Positions 20,932 to 31,691 of a stretch of DNA of 64,000 nt are shown one piece after another. A program made the position numbers and the translations under genes. Below the pieces are notes generated by a model that saw nothing but the letters and a program-made list of their open reading frames with translations, had not been told where the DNA came from and did no database searches. Position 1 is the stretch's first letter. Every line of letters begins with the position of its first letter. Where the stretch lies: NCBI GenBank assembly GCA_027365345.1, contig DAHXNO010000105.1:1-64000 (forward strand). The letters are read 5' to 3'. The stretch is from Granulicella sp. (lineage in GTDB: Bacteria > Acidobacteriota > Terriglobia > Terriglobales > Acidobacteriaceae).

Positions 20932-21435
20932 ATGTCGATTGTTCGCAATGTCGCCGCTATCGCCAAAGGAATGAGCATCACTCTACGGGAAGGCTTCCAG
21001 CCTAGCCAGGTGGAGAACTACCCGGACGGCAAGGGGCCCATGCGCGGCGCGCAGTTCCAGGAGCGCTTCCGCGGGAAGCATCAGTTGCAGCGCGATGAAG
21101 ATGGCCTGGAGAAGTGCGTGGCCTGCTTCCTGTGCGCGGCAGCCTGCCCCTCCAACTGCATCTACATTGAGGCCGCCGATAATACCAGCGAGACTCGCAT
21201 CTCCTCCGCCGATCGCTACGCCAAGGTCTATAACATCGACTACAACCGTTGCATCTTCTGCGGATACTGTGTAGAGGCCTGCCCCACCGATGCGATTACC
21301 CACGGGCACGGATTTGAGCTGGCTAGCCTGAACGCCACCAGCATGGTGATGCGTAAGGAAGACCTGCTGGTTCCCCTGGCTACCGGGAACGGAGCGCTCT
21401 CCGCTGCTAAAGAAGAGGTTGAAGCGCTCGCGTAG
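20932..21435 (+). CDS. nuoI: NADH-quinone oxidoreductase subunit I (2x4Fe-4S ferredoxin)
   Basis: CVACFLCAAACPSNCIYI and CIFCGYCVEACPTDAI; no other nuo genes adjacent. Confidence 0.9.
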   Translation: MSIVRNVAAIAKGMSITLREGFQPSQVENYPDGKGPMRGAQFQERFRGKHQLQRDEDGLEKCVACFLCAAACPSNCIYIEAADNTSETRISSADRYAKVYNIDYNRCIFCGYCVEACPTDAITHGHGFELASLNATSMVMRKEDLLVPLATGNGALSAAKEEVEALA

Positions 21436-21565
21436 GACTTAAAGCTTTCCATTCAAGGATCTCGGCGAGCGGATAGGGCTCGCCGTTGGCTGATAAGGGC
21501 TCGCAGCCAGGGGCGGATCTACGAGGACGCCTCTCGGTGAAGCGGGACGGCCCTGGGAGAAAGAG

Positions 21566-22705
21566 ATGGCAAGGGTGTATCGTCATCCGCTTGAAGTGTT
21601 GCTTGAAGACCGGATTGCCATCCTTGACGGCGCCATGGGCACGACGATCCGCACCTACGGCATGCAAGAGGCCGATATTCGAGCGGATCGATTTCAGGAT
21701 GCGAGCAAGGATCTGCTGAATAACGGCGATCTGTTTTCGCTGACCCAGCCAAAGATGATTGGGGACATTCACCGCCGCTTTCTGGAGGCTGGGGCGGACA
21801 TCATTGAGACCAACACGTTTGGGGCGACCAGCATTGCGCAGAGCGAGTTTTTTGTTGAGGATCCGCGCGAGCGAGGTGGGCGCAAAGACCCAGCGTTCTA
21901 TCAGAAGATCATTGAGGACGCGTCGCTCCAGCAACTGGCCTGGGATATCAATGAGGCTTCTGCGCGACAGTGCCGCGAGTGGGCTGATCGCATTGCCGAG
22001 GATACCGGGCGCGCGCGCTATGTGGCTGGATCTCTCGGCCCCCTGACGGTCTCCCTCTCCAACTCGCCGGATGCGGACGATCCGGGTTTTCGGGTGGTGA
22101 CCTTCGATCAGGTGAAGACGGCCTACGCCCAGCAGGTGCGCGCCTTGATCGCCGGGGGAGTGGACCTGCTGCTGGTGGAGACCATCTTCGATTCGCTTAA
22201 CGCCAAGGCGGCGCTGGTGGCTATCCGTGAGGTCTTCGACGAGCAAGGCTTATCGGCAGCAGGCAAGCAGTTGCCCATTATGATCTCCGCGGCTGTCGGG
22301 CGGGGTGGAGAGACGTTGATCTCCGCGCAGACGATGGAGGCGTTCTGGAACGCGGTGAAGCATGTGAAGCCGCTTTCGGTGGGGCTGAACTGCTCGCTGG
22401 GGCCGGATCTGATGCATCCATTTTTGAGTGAGCTGGCAGAGAAAGCGGAGGTGGCGATCTCCTGCTATCCGAATGCCGGTTTGCCGAACCCGCTCTCTCC
22501 CACCGGATTTGACCTGGGTCCGGAGGATATGGCTCGCTCGCTGCGAGGTTTTGCGGGGGAGGGCCTGATCAACATCGCTGGCGGCTGCTGTGGCAATACG
22601 CCGGAGCACATTGCGGCGATTGCGAAGGCTTTGGAGGGCGTGCATCCGAGAGAGCTTCGCGAACGGACGCAGCGCAAGGCCGCAGAGCGCGAGGTGAGCG
22701 CTTGA
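21566..22705 (+). CDS. homocysteine S-methyltransferase module (N-terminal MetH equivalent)
   Basis: [64 protein letters not shown]. Confidence 0.93.
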   Translation: MARVYRHPLEVLLEDRIAILDGAMGTTIRTYGMQEADIRADRFQDASKDLLNNGDLFSLTQPKMIGDIHRRFLEAGADIIETNTFGATSIAQSEFFVEDPRERGGRKDPAFYQKIIEDASLQQLAWDINEASARQCREWADRIAEDTGRARYVAGSLGPLTVSLSNSPDADDPGFRVVTFDQVKTAYAQQVRALIAGGVDLLLVETIFDSLNAKAALVAIREVFDEQGLSAAGKQLPIMISAAVGRGGETLISAQTMEAFWNAVKHVKPLSVGLNCSLGPDLMHPFLSELAEKAEVAISCYPNAGLPNPLSPTGFDLGPEDMARSLRGFAGEGLINIAGGCCGNTPEHIAAIAKALEGVHPRELRERTQRKAAEREVSA

Positions 22706-25476
22706 GTTCGTCGGTTACTGCACAGACATCGCACAGCCGAGAGTTCCGGCCACTGCGACTCTCCGGCAGCCAGCCCTTTACCCAGCAGGATGGGGTCTTC
22801 ATCATGATCGGCGAACGGACCAATGTGGCCGGCTCGCCGAAGTTCGCGCGTCTGGTGAAGGAGGGCAAGTTTGAAGAGGCAGTGAGTATCGCGCAGCAGC
22901 AGGTGGAGAACGGCGCGAACATTCTGGACATCTGCATGGATGAGGGCATGATCGACGGAGTTGCGGCCATGACCCGGTATCTGCAACTGCTGGCCAGCGA
23001 ACCGGAGGTGGCCAAGGTTCCTTTTATGGTTGACTCCTCGAAGTGGGAGGTGATTGAGGCCGGTCTGAAGTGCTTGCAAGGTAAGGGGATTGTCAACTCC
23101 ATCTCACTAAAGGAGGGCGAGCAGAGGTTTCTGCAGCGAGCTGACAGCATCTTGAAGTACGGTGCTGCCGCGGTGGTGATGGCGTTTGATGAGCAGGGAC
23201 AGGCGGCCAGCTACGAGGAGAAGATTCGAATCTGTGAGAGGGCTTACAGGCTGTTGGTGGAAGAGAGCGGCTTTGCCCCTGAGGATGTGGTCTTTGATCC
23301 GAACATTCTCACCGTGGCCACCGGCATGGAAGAGCACAACAACTATGCGGTGGACTTTCTCAATGCTACGCGCTGGATCAAGGCGAACCTGCCGCACGCC
23401 AAGGTAAGCGGCGGCGTCTCCAACATCTCCTTCAGCTTTCGCGGCAATAACAAGGTGCGGGAAGCGATGCATTCGGCCTTTCTGTACCATGCCATTCAAG
23501 CCGGCATGGATATGGGAATCGTCAACGCCGGGATGCTGGAGGTCTATGAAGAGATTGAGCCGGGGCTCAAGGAGCTGGTGGAAGATGTTCTGCTGAACCG
23601 CCGGGGGGATGCTACGGAGCGGCTGGTGGAGTACGGCGAGACCCTGAAGGGTGCTGCGCGTATCGGTAGCCCGGAGGAGAAGAAGACCGAGCAGTGGCGC
23701 CTGGGGAGCGTGGAGGAGCGCCTTTCCCACGCACTGGTGAAGGGAATCGATAGCTATATCGAGGAGGACACGGAAGAGGCGCGGGTGAAGCTGGGCCGCC
23801 CACTGCTGGTGATTGAGGGTCCGCTCATGGCCGGGATGGGCGTGGTGGGCGATCTGTTCGGGGCGGGCAAGATGTTTCTGCCGCAGGTGGTGAAGTCGGC
23901 GCGGGTGATGAAGAAGGCGGTGGCCTATCTGACGCCGTACATGGAGGACGAGAAGCGCGCTCTGGAGGCCTCTGGCCAGGTGGTGAAGGCGCAGGGGAAG
24001 ATCGTGCTGGCCACCGTGAAGGGCGACGTGCATGATATTGGCAAAAATATTGTGGGGGTGGTGCTGGCCTGCAACAACTATGAGGTGATCGACCTGGGCG
24101 TGATGGTGGCCTGTGAGAAGATTCTGGAGCGGGCGCGCGAGGTGAAGGCCGACATTATTGGCCTGAGTGGTCTGATTACGCCCTCGCTGGATGAGATGGT
24201 TCATGTGGCCAGGGAGATGGAGCGGCTGGGGTTCCAGACGCCTCTGCTGATCGGCGGCGCAACGACCAGCAAAGCGCATACGGCGATCAAGATCGCTCCG
24301 CATTACAGTCGGCCGGTGGTGCATGTACTGGATGCCAGCCGCGCGGTTCCGGTGACCACCAGTCTGCTGAGTGAGAGCAGCCCGGAGTTCATCCGCCAAC
24401 ACCAAACCGAGTATGAGGCACTACGCAAGAGACACGCTGCTCCGCCACAGCCAGTGATCTCCATTGAGGCCGCGCGAGAGCGCCGCACGCCGATCGTGTG
24501 GCGTGCGGAGGATATTCCTGCGCCGGAGCGGCTGGGTGTTCAGGTTTTGAAGAGCTTTCCCCTGGAGACGCTGCGCGAGTACATCGATTGGACACCCTTC
24601 TTCCATGCCTGGGGATTGAAGGGGATTTACCCGCGCATTCTGGAGCAGGGGGGGAAGGGTGAAGAGGATGGGCAAGGCGCGGAGGCGCGCCGGATCTTCG
24701 CCGACGGCAACAGGCTGCTGGACCGTATTGTTGGAGAGAAGTTGCTGACGGCGAACGGTGTGTATGGGCTGTTTCCGGCCGGCGCGGTTGGCGATGATGT
24801 GGAGATGTATTCCGACGAGCAGCGTCGGCAGGTGACGGAGCGATTCTACTTTCTGCGTCAACAGGCCAATCGCGAGGGGAGTGAGCCCTGCCGCTGCCTG
24901 GCCGACTTTATCGCTCCCGTTCCCAGCGGACTGGGTGACCACCTGGGGGCCTTTGCCGTCACCAGCGGGATTGGGCTCAAGGAGTTGTGTGACGGCTTCC
25001 GCGCGGACCACGATGATTACAACGCCATTATGGCGGAGGCCCTTGCGGACCGGCTGGCAGAGGCCTTTGCGGAGTGCCTGCACAAGCGAGTTCGCGAGGA
25101 ATGGGGGTACGGACGCGCGGAGAAGCTGACCCCGGCCGAACTCATCCATGAGGGGTATCGAGGGATTCGTCCTGCTCCGGGGTATCCTGCCTGCCCGGAT
25201 CACACGGAAAAGGGTACGATCTGGCGGTTGCTGGATGTGGAGGCCAACACCGGGATGAAGATAACCGAGTCTTTCGCCATGTGGCCTGGGTCCAGCGTCA
25301 GCGGGCTGTACTTTGCGCATCCGGAGGCACGGTACTTCAGTCTGGGCAAGATCGGTCGCGACCAGGTGAGGGATTATGCGGCACGGAAGCAGTGCAGCGT
25401 GGCAGAGGTAGAACGCTGGCTGGAGCCAAACCTGAACTATGACAGGGAGACGGGCTCCGGGAACGGGAATCCCTGA
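22702..25476 (+). CDS. metH: methionine synthase, pterin-binding/cobalamin-binding/AdoMet-activation modules
   Basis: [48 protein letters not shown], activation domain [15 protein letters not shown]...[38 protein letters not shown]. Confidence 0.95.
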   Translation: MSSSVTAQTSHSREFRPLRLSGSQPFTQQDGVFIMIGERTNVAGSPKFARLVKEGKFEEAVSIAQQQVENGANILDICMDEGMIDGVAAMTRYLQLLASEPEVAKVPFMVDSSKWEVIEAGLKCLQGKGIVNSISLKEGEQRFLQRADSILKYGAAAVVMAFDEQGQAASYEEKIRICERAYRLLVEESGFAPEDVVFDPNILTVATGMEEHNNYAVDFLNATRWIKANLPHAKVSGGVSNISFSFRGNNKVREAMHSAFLYHAIQAGMDMGIVNAGMLEVYEEIEPGLKELVEDVLLNRRGDATERLVEYGETLKGAARIGSPEEKKTEQWRLGSVEERLSHALVKGIDSYIEEDTEEARVKLGRPLLVIEGPLMAGMGVVGDLFGAGKMFLPQVVKSARVMKKAVAYLTPYMEDEKRALEASGQVVKAQGKIVLATVKGDVHDIGKNIVGVVLACNNYEVIDLGVMVACEKILERAREVKADIIGLSGLITPSLDEMVHVAREMERLGFQTPLLIGGATTSKAHTAIKIAPHYSRPVVHVLDASRAVPVTTSLLSESSPEFIRQHQTEYEALRKRHAAPPQPVISIEAARERRTPIVWRAEDIPAPERLGVQVLKSFPLETLREYIDWTPFFHAWGLKGIYPRILEQGGKGEEDGQGAEARRIFADGNRLLDRIVGEKLLTANGVYGLFPAGAVGDDVEMYSDEQRRQVTERFYFLRQQANREGSEPCRCLADFIAPVPSGLGDHLGAFAVTSGIGLKELCDGFRADHDDYNAIMAEALADRLAEAFAECLHKRVREEWGYGRAEKLTPAELIHEGYRGIRPAPGYPACPDHTEKGTIWRLLDVEANTGMKITESFAMWPGSSVSGLYFAHPEARYFSLGKIGRDQVRDYAARKQCSVAEVERWLEPNLNYDRETGSGNGNP

Positions 25477-25534
25477 GCCTGCGTGACGAGCTTGCAACCT
25501 GCAGCTGCTTGGGCGGCAGACTTCCCGCGGAAAG

Positions 25535-25987
25535 CTAAGACTTGGGAGCGACGGCGGCTATATCGCCAGTGGGGGCGGCACCTGGCTTGGCCGGAGCGTA
25601 CTTGCTGGCGCACTTGGCCTGCAGTTGAGTTGCATGGAAGGTTCCATCCCTTCCATAGGTCCCGACCGCCAAGGTTTGCGCTCCATCCTTGAACTCGTCC
25701 GGCGGAGGTTCGGCTCCATCGTAGTCGACGCGCAATAACTTGCCCTGCTCCGTGAGGACAAAGTTGGCCGAAGGTCCATTACGCGTGATGCTGCCGGGCA
25801 GGACGTTGCCGGCGACGCGAAGATTGACCTGGTAGGCCTTGTTCCCCATTGCTTGCAACTCTCCCACCGTGACGTAGTAGCTCTTCGCGTTCCCGGCAGC
25901 CGAGACAGAAAGCCAAGCCACCGTGCCCAGGACGATGGCTCCCGCGACAACAAACTTTACGATCGAGTTGGGTTTTTGCTTTGCCAT
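25535..25987 (-). CDS. CcmE-like cytochrome c maturation heme chaperone (CxxxY variant)
   Basis: N-terminal TM anchor, YYVTVGELQAMGNKAYQVNLRVAGNVLPGSITR..., C-terminal LQAKCASKYAP in place of the usual HxxxY. Confidence 0.75.
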   Translation of the reverse strand: MAKQKPNSIVKFVVAGAIVLGTVAWLSVSAAGNAKSYYVTVGELQAMGNKAYQVNLRVAGNVLPGSITRNGPSANFVLTEQGKLLRVDYDGAEPPPDEFKDGAQTLAVGTYGRDGTFHATQLQAKCASKYAPAKPGAAPTGDIAAVAPKS

Positions 25988-25999
25988 ACAAGCATCAGT

Positions 26000-27115
26000 C
26001 TACATCGTGAAGTCCACTGCCAGCCTGTGACCGTGGTCACTAGATTCGAGTGCCAGTTCGAGCAGGCGAATGGTCCGGAAAGCATCCTGGCCTGTGACCG
26101 CCAAGGGTGCCTGGCCGCGAATCGCGTCACGCACATTGGCGTAAAAATGACGATAGTCGCCAGTCTCGGTGGCAAGTTTGCTCCGTTGCAACTGGATCGG
26201 ATCCGCAGTGCTTACTGCCGTGGTCAGCGTTCCCCAGCAGGCTTCCGCCTCTGGCAGCCACGGTTCCGGAGATCCCAGTTGCTTCGGTCTGGCTCCGCCA
26301 AGAAGCGCAGATTCTTGAGGATCCAGGCCAAACTTCACGTAGCTTCCAAGGGTTCCATTCACCCGGAAGCGGGGCGCCGCTTCCGGCGCAAGCATGGTGG
26401 CATGGCACTCATAGCGCAGACGATGGCCTTGGGGAAGTTCGAACTCCAACACGATATCGAACGCATCGTCAATGGCAGTGACATCCCGTTCGTGGCGGAC
26501 GCTGGCGCAGATTGTTTTGGGAGCGCCGAACAATGCGAGGGACTGGTCCACAAGATGCGGTCCCAGGTCAAAGAGGATTCCATTGGCAACTCCGCCTGCT
26601 TCTTTCCAGGTGTTGGCGCGCTGCACGGGGCGGAAGCGGTCGAAGTGCGAGTCTACCAGCGTGATTCTTCCCAGGCGGCCCTCTTCTTTCAACCTCTTCA
26701 CGGTGAGAAAATCACCATCCCAGCGCCGATTGTGGAAGGGCGCCAGAAGCTTGCCCTGGCGGCTGGCCAGATCCAGGAGCGATTGCACCTGGGCCGAGGA
26801 TCCGGCCACCGGTTTGTCGACGACGACATGCTTGCCGCTCTCCAGAGCGCGCTGAGCGATCTCCACGTGCGAGTCGTTGGGCGTGGCCACGACGATGAGC
26901 TCGATGTCCGGGTCGGCAAAGGCCTCTTCGGGAGAGCGCAGCAGGCGGACCGAGGGGTAATCCGCCGCGGCGGAATCGCTGTTGCGCTGCACGATGGCCG
27001 TGAGTTCCAGCCCCGGAACCGTATGCACAAAGGGCGAGTGGAAGATACGTCCGGCGAATCCATATCCGACAACGGCGGTGCGAATGGGGGCGGTCTGTTT
27101 TGTCTCGGTTGACAC
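26000..27115 (-). CDS. Gfo/Idh/MocA-family oxidoreductase
   Basis: IRTAVVGYGFAGRIFHSPFVHTVPGLELTAIVQR, GKHVVVDKPVAGS; GTG start. Confidence 0.93.
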   Translation of the reverse strand: MSTETKQTAPIRTAVVGYGFAGRIFHSPFVHTVPGLELTAIVQRNSDSAAADYPSVRLLRSPEEAFADPDIELIVVATPNDSHVEIAQRALESGKHVVVDKPVAGSSAQVQSLLDLASRQGKLLAPFHNRRWDGDFLTVKRLKEEGRLGRITLVDSHFDRFRPVQRANTWKEAGGVANGILFDLGPHLVDQSLALFGAPKTICASVRHERDVTAIDDAFDIVLEFELPQGHRLRYECHATMLAPEAAPRFRVNGTLGSYVKFGLDPQESALLGGARPKQLGSPEPWLPEAEACWGTLTTAVSTADPIQLQRSKLATETGDYRHFYANVRDAIRGQAPLAVTGQDAFRTIRLLELALESSDHGHRLAVDFTM

Positions 27116-27224
27116 GGTTCTCTCCTTCTCTGAAGACCAAGGTATCGCAGTTCTTGCCACGATGGACTGCGGCGCTCGGGGTGACAGTTCGGAAATTGGC
27201 TCCGGAACGCCGAGTGCCGGGATC

Positions 27225-28082
27225 TCAGGGATGTTCTGGCAGAGGCAGAGGCGCCGGCGAGGGCTTAATCGGGGTATCGCCCATCAGCCGCGCTACCGCT
27301 GGTTCAATGGCCGACGCCATCATCCGCTGCCCCAAGGTGTTGGGGTGCAGCGCAGGGCGCGGCGGCGAAAGAGTGGGATCGTAAAACAAGCGGGTATCCA
27401 ACTGCCCAAAGGCATAGAAGACCGCACTGACGTCGATGTAGGAGACAAGAGGATCTTCTCCTCCAGCATAGTGAAGGCTCAGGTAATCATTGACGTCGAA
27501 GTTGGCCTCTCGGGAGGGTAGAGCGGAGGGCAGTAACCCCATGAGCAGGATTTGGGTGTGAGGCAAGCGGTGCTCGAGGTCTTTGATTACCGCGTCAATC
27601 CCTTCTTCAGTCTGCTCGGCCGTCTGTCCAAAGTACGTGTTGTTGGTCCCAATGAGCAATATGGCTAGCCTGGGGTGCAGACCTGCCACCTCTCCGTGAT
27701 CCAGCCGCCAGAGCACATTGGCAGTGGTGTCGCCGCTGAAGCCCAGATTCAAGGCCTTGCGGGGAGCGTAGTACTGCTTCCAGATGGGTTGAAAGTTTTG
27801 ATTGGGAGGGTCCGCCTTGTCGTAGTTGTTGGTGATGGAGTCGCCGATGAGCAGCAATTGCGTATCGGGATGAGCCGCGAGTTCGGCGAGGATCTGCTTG
27901 TGCCGGGCCGCCCACCATCCCTCCGACAGCCGGTCCGTGGGCACAATGGCAGGGTCTTGCGTGGCGGGAGCCTTGGCTCCAGGGCTGGAGGCTGTGGCAG
28001 CCTGTGCGCCTGCCGGCGCCGGCAGAGACAAGAGCGCGGCCAGTGCGGGGGTGGCCAAGAGAGGCAGGAGAAAGAATCTCAT
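27225..28082 (-). CDS. secreted GDSL/SGNH hydrolase (PAF-acetylhydrolase-like)
   Basis: Signal peptide MRFFLLPLLATPALAALL; LLLIGDSITNNY, LNLGFSGDTTANVLWRLDHGE, ILLIGTNNT, HPNTLGQRMMA. Confidence 0.88.
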   Translation of the reverse strand: MRFFLLPLLATPALAALLSLPAPAGAQAATASSPGAKAPATQDPAIVPTDRLSEGWWAARHKQILAELAAHPDTQLLLIGDSITNNYDKADPPNQNFQPIWKQYYAPRKALNLGFSGDTTANVLWRLDHGEVAGLHPRLAILLIGTNNTYFGQTAEQTEEGIDAVIKDLEHRLPHTQILLMGLLPSALPSREANFDVNDYLSLHYAGGEDPLVSYIDVSAVFYAFGQLDTRLFYDPTLSPPRPALHPNTLGQRMMASAIEPAVARLMGDTPIKPSPAPLPLPEHP

Positions 28083-28369
28083 GAATTTGATGCTACGACG
28101 GAGGCCGAGGAGATGGTTGGAGGCGTCGTCCTGGGTAAAGCTTTTGCGGGACGAAGGGTGGATGGTGGTTGAGGTCCAGGCTCGCCGTGCCTGTGGCCGG
28201 AAAGACGATTGCGGGCAAAGCCGGGCGCGGCAGGCGGCATGGAAGGGTAAGAGAAGGCGATCCAAAGATTGCGATACAGACAGCGCGGGATCGCCGCATG
28301 GTTAGGCGTGCTGCAGGGTTTGGCTTGCCGCAGGGCCCGGCCTGGCGAGCGGTTTGATTCGCCGCAACG

Positions 28370-29839
28370 TCAGACCTGGCGCAGTGCTGGATAGAGTTTG
28401 CGATACCGTGCGTAGGCTTGCGCCATGGCCGCGGCGTGGAGCGGCTGGATAGTCTGCGCCGGCCGGACAGCCGCCTGGCAGGCCGCTGCTACCGATGGCC
28501 ACGCGCCCACGCCTGCGCCGGCCAGCAGGGCTGCTCCAAACGCTCCTCCCTCTTCGGCCTCCAGGATCTGCACTGCGGAACCGTAGACGTCGGCTTGGAT
28601 CTGCCGCCACAGTGGGCTGCGCGCGCCGCCGCCACCCAGGCGAAGGCTTTCCACAGGGATTCCTAGCTCCGCAAAGAGCGTAAAAGTGTCCTGAAGGGAG
28701 AACGCCACACCCTCCAGAACGGCGCGGACGTAGTGGGCCGCGGTGGTGGAGGCGGTGATGCCCACGAACGCTGCGCGCGCGTTGGGATCCAGATGCGGCG
28801 TGCGCTCGCCGAAGAGGTAGGGCGCCCACAGCAGTCCATCGCTGCCGGGAGGGATGGATGCAGCCGGAGCAGTCATCTCGTCGTAGGAGCGAGAGGCGAA
28901 GAAGGTGTCGCGCAGATAGCGGAGGCTGAGGCCGGCTCCATTGGTTACGCCCATCACATGCCAGATTCCCGGGGCCGCATGGCAGAAGGTGTGTAGCCGG
29001 CCCTTGGGATCCAGGGTGGGTTGCGCGGTAGCGGCAAAGACGACGCCGGAGGTTCCGATGGTGGCTGAGACGGATCCGGGAGTGAGGATGCCCATCCCAA
29101 TCGCACCGGCGCCTTGATCGCCGGCCCCGGCGGCTACCGGAGTTCCAGCCTGGAGTCCGGTGGCGGCGGCTCCGGTCTGGCTGATGCGCGCGCAGATCTC
29201 CGGCCCTTCAAATAAGCGAGGCAGCCAGCCGAGAGGGATGCCGGTGCGTTCCGCCATCTCTGTGGACCAGCGGCGATGGACGACATCCAGCAGGAGGGTT
29301 CCGGAGGCCTCCTGCAGATCCATGGCATACTCCCCCGTGAGCCGCAGCCGGACGAAGTCCTTGGGGCAGAGGACATGGGCGATTCTGGCGAAGATCTCCG
29401 GCTGATGCTCGCGCACCCACAGAAGCTTGGTGAGGGTGAAGTTGGGCAGGGCAGGGTTGGCGGTAAGCTCGATGAGCCGCTCATAGCCGATCGTGCTGGT
29501 GAGCCAGTCGCACTGGGGCTGTGTCCGTTGGTCGCACCAGATGAGGGCGGGGCGCAGCACCTCTCCGGAGGCGTCGAGCATGACGCACCCATGCATCTGT
29601 CCGGTGAGCCCCACTGCCCGGACGGCAGCGGTGTGTCCGGCGGTTGTGGCAGCCCGCAGAACTCCCGCGATGGCCTCCTGGGCCGCTCTCCACCAGTCTT
29701 CCGGATCCTGTTCGGCCCAGCCGATGTGATCCGAGCGGATGGGGGCATGTTCGGCGGAGTGCGAGGCCAGCACCACTCCGGCGCGATCGATCAGGATCGC
29801 GCGTGTACCACCTGTACCTACATCGATGCCTAGTAACAT
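28370..29839 (-). CDS. xylB: xylulokinase (FGGY carbohydrate kinase)
   Basis: LLGIDVGTGGTRAILID, VGLTGQMHGCVMLDASGE, WCDQRT, GAGDQGAGAIGMGI, LRLGGGGARSPLWRQIQADV. Confidence 0.93.
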   Translation of the reverse strand: MLLGIDVGTGGTRAILIDRAGVVLASHSAEHAPIRSDHIGWAEQDPEDWWRAAQEAIAGVLRAATTAGHTAAVRAVGLTGQMHGCVMLDASGEVLRPALIWCDQRTQPQCDWLTSTIGYERLIELTANPALPNFTLTKLLWVREHQPEIFARIAHVLCPKDFVRLRLTGEYAMDLQEASGTLLLDVVHRRWSTEMAERTGIPLGWLPRLFEGPEICARISQTGAAATGLQAGTPVAAGAGDQGAGAIGMGILTPGSVSATIGTSGVVFAATAQPTLDPKGRLHTFCHAAPGIWHVMGVTNGAGLSLRYLRDTFFASRSYDEMTAPAASIPPGSDGLLWAPYLFGERTPHLDPNARAAFVGITASTTAAHYVRAVLEGVAFSLQDTFTLFAELGIPVESLRLGGGGARSPLWRQIQADVYGSAVQILEAEEGGAFGAALLAGAGVGAWPSVAAACQAAVRPAQTIQPLHAAAMAQAYARYRKLYPALRQV

Positions 29840-30156
29840 GGAACTCCCTCTGGTTCGCTGCGGTTTGGCCGCGGCGGCTCTGTGCGGCATGGCCGGTTTG
29901 GTTGGCTCGCCGGCCGGGCTTGCGCCGACGAGGTATCACCCAAAGTGTAAAGGGTGGGAGCACTCCGTTATAGCGATTTAACCAGGAATTCGTACTTGCT
30001 TGCTCTGGGCCTGGTGACGGCTTGCGGAGGCGCGCGCGGAATCGTCTGTGGATTTTCCGCGAACTTTTGCATACATCCCGGCCGTTCGAGCATCTGGAAG
30101 TAGGAAAGATCGTGCGGAAGAAGTAGATAGCCGGCGGGTTCTACCGGCGATATAGC

Positions 30157-31689
30157 ATGAAAGTTATGATTCGATTGCATCGAGACGCGTCACGTGACGC
30201 GATGAGGGGAGTTGTGGCTTTGCTGGCGCTGGCGTTGGCTACTCCAGTGGCCGGTGCGCAGTCCACCGGGACCAGCTCCAACGGCGGATCGTCGGAGCTG
30301 GGAGTTGCGCTGCAGACCCAGCAGCAGCTTGCTGCGCCGGGGCCGGCGCTGAATCCCTCCAGCAGCAGTTCGCAGAGCGGCATGGATCCCAGCTTTCGGG
30401 GAAGCCTGGTGCGCGGGAGGGCGAACGGGCAGGTTCTGCCGCTGGGCATCGACGAGGCGATTCACATGGGGCTGCAGAATAATCTTGGATTGATTTTGCA
30501 GGCCTCCAACCAGCGCCAGGCGGGAGGAGAGCGGCTGCAGAACCTGCAAACGCTGCTACCTACGGTGACGGCAGGGGCATCGATAACGGTGCAGCAGATC
30601 GATCTGGCGGCGTTTGGCCTGAAGATTCCGGGAATTAACCCGATTATCGGGCCGTTTCAGGTGGAGGACTTCCGCGCGTATCTTACGCAAAACCTGCTGA
30701 ATCTGAATTCGCTGCAGACGTATCTGGCATCGAAGCACAACTTTGAGGCGGCCCAGCTCACAGCACAGGATGCACGGGACCTGGTGGTGCTGACCGTGGG
30801 CAACGCCTATTTGCTGTGTATTGCGGACCGGAGCCGGATTGAAGCGGTGGAGGCCGAGTTGGCCAGTTCCAAGCTCTCCTTCGATCAGGCCAAGGACGCG
30901 CATGAGGCCGGCACTAGCCCTCGTCTGGATGTACTGCGCGCGCAGGTGGACTATCAGAGTGAGCAGCAATCCCTGATCTCTGCCCGGAATGAGTTGGCCG
31001 AGGACAAGATCGCTTTGGCTCGCGCCATCGGGTTGCCGCTCGACCAGAGGTTTCAACTCACGGACAGCGCTCCCTTTGCGGCGCTGGAGACGCCCGATCC
31101 CGAGGCCGCCTTCCAGGAGGCGCTGAAACAGCGCAAGGATCTTGCCGCAGCCGCGGAACAGGTAAAGGCCGCTGAGGCGAACCGAAAGGCTGCCGGCGAC
31201 GATCAGCTTCCGACGGTAAGTGTGAACGGCAACTTTGGCGATTTGGGGCAGACCATGGCCCACTCCCACGGCACCTATACGGCGGAGGCTTCGATCTCCG
31301 CACCGATACTGCAGATTGCCAAGGTGCATGGAGAGGAAGAGGCGGCCGACGCAGAACTCGATCAGGCCAAGGCCAAGCTCTCTGACCAGACGCAGCAGGT
31401 AAATGCCGATATCCGTGACGCCATTCTTGATATTCACACCGCTGCCAAGTTGGTAGAGGCCACCAGGAGCAACGTGGATCTGGCTCGAGAGGCCCTTGTG
31501 GAGGCGCAGGAGCGGTTCAAAGCCGGTGTCGACTCGAGTCTGGCTGTCTCTCAGGCGCTGGCCACCGATCGCCAGGCGGAAGATCAATACATTAGCGCGC
31601 TCTACCAGCACAACGTCGCCAAGCTCTCCCTGGCGCGGGCGCTGGGAGTGGCGTCGACCAACTACAAAGAGTATCTCGGAGGAAAGTAA
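30157..31689 (+). CDS. TolC-family outer-membrane efflux protein
   Basis: LGIDEAIHMGLQNNLGL, repeated coiled-coil pattern, EAQERFKAGVDSSLAVSQALATDRQAEDQYISALYQHNVAKLSLARALG. Confidence 0.9.
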   Translation: MKVMIRLHRDASRDAMRGVVALLALALATPVAGAQSTGTSSNGGSSELGVALQTQQQLAAPGPALNPSSSSSQSGMDPSFRGSLVRGRANGQVLPLGIDEAIHMGLQNNLGLILQASNQRQAGGERLQNLQTLLPTVTAGASITVQQIDLAAFGLKIPGINPIIGPFQVEDFRAYLTQNLLNLNSLQTYLASKHNFEAAQLTAQDARDLVVLTVGNAYLLCIADRSRIEAVEAELASSKLSFDQAKDAHEAGTSPRLDVLRAQVDYQSEQQSLISARNELAEDKIALARAIGLPLDQRFQLTDSAPFAALETPDPEAAFQEALKQRKDLAAAAEQVKAAEANRKAAGDDQLPTVSVNGNFGDLGQTMAHSHGTYTAEASISAPILQIAKVHGEEEAADAELDQAKAKLSDQTQQVNADIRDAILDIHTAAKLVEATRSNVDLAREALVEAQERFKAGVDSSLAVSQALATDRQAEDQYISALYQHNVAKLSLARALGVASTNYKEYLGGK

Positions 31690-31691
31690 GC

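Noticed and set aside
23107-24405. 432-aa minus-strand ORF
   Set aside because: Antisense to metH; H/R/Q-rich shadow translation.
25853-27112. 419-aa plus-strand ORF
   Set aside because: Antisense to the Gfo/Idh/MocA gene; no recognisable family.
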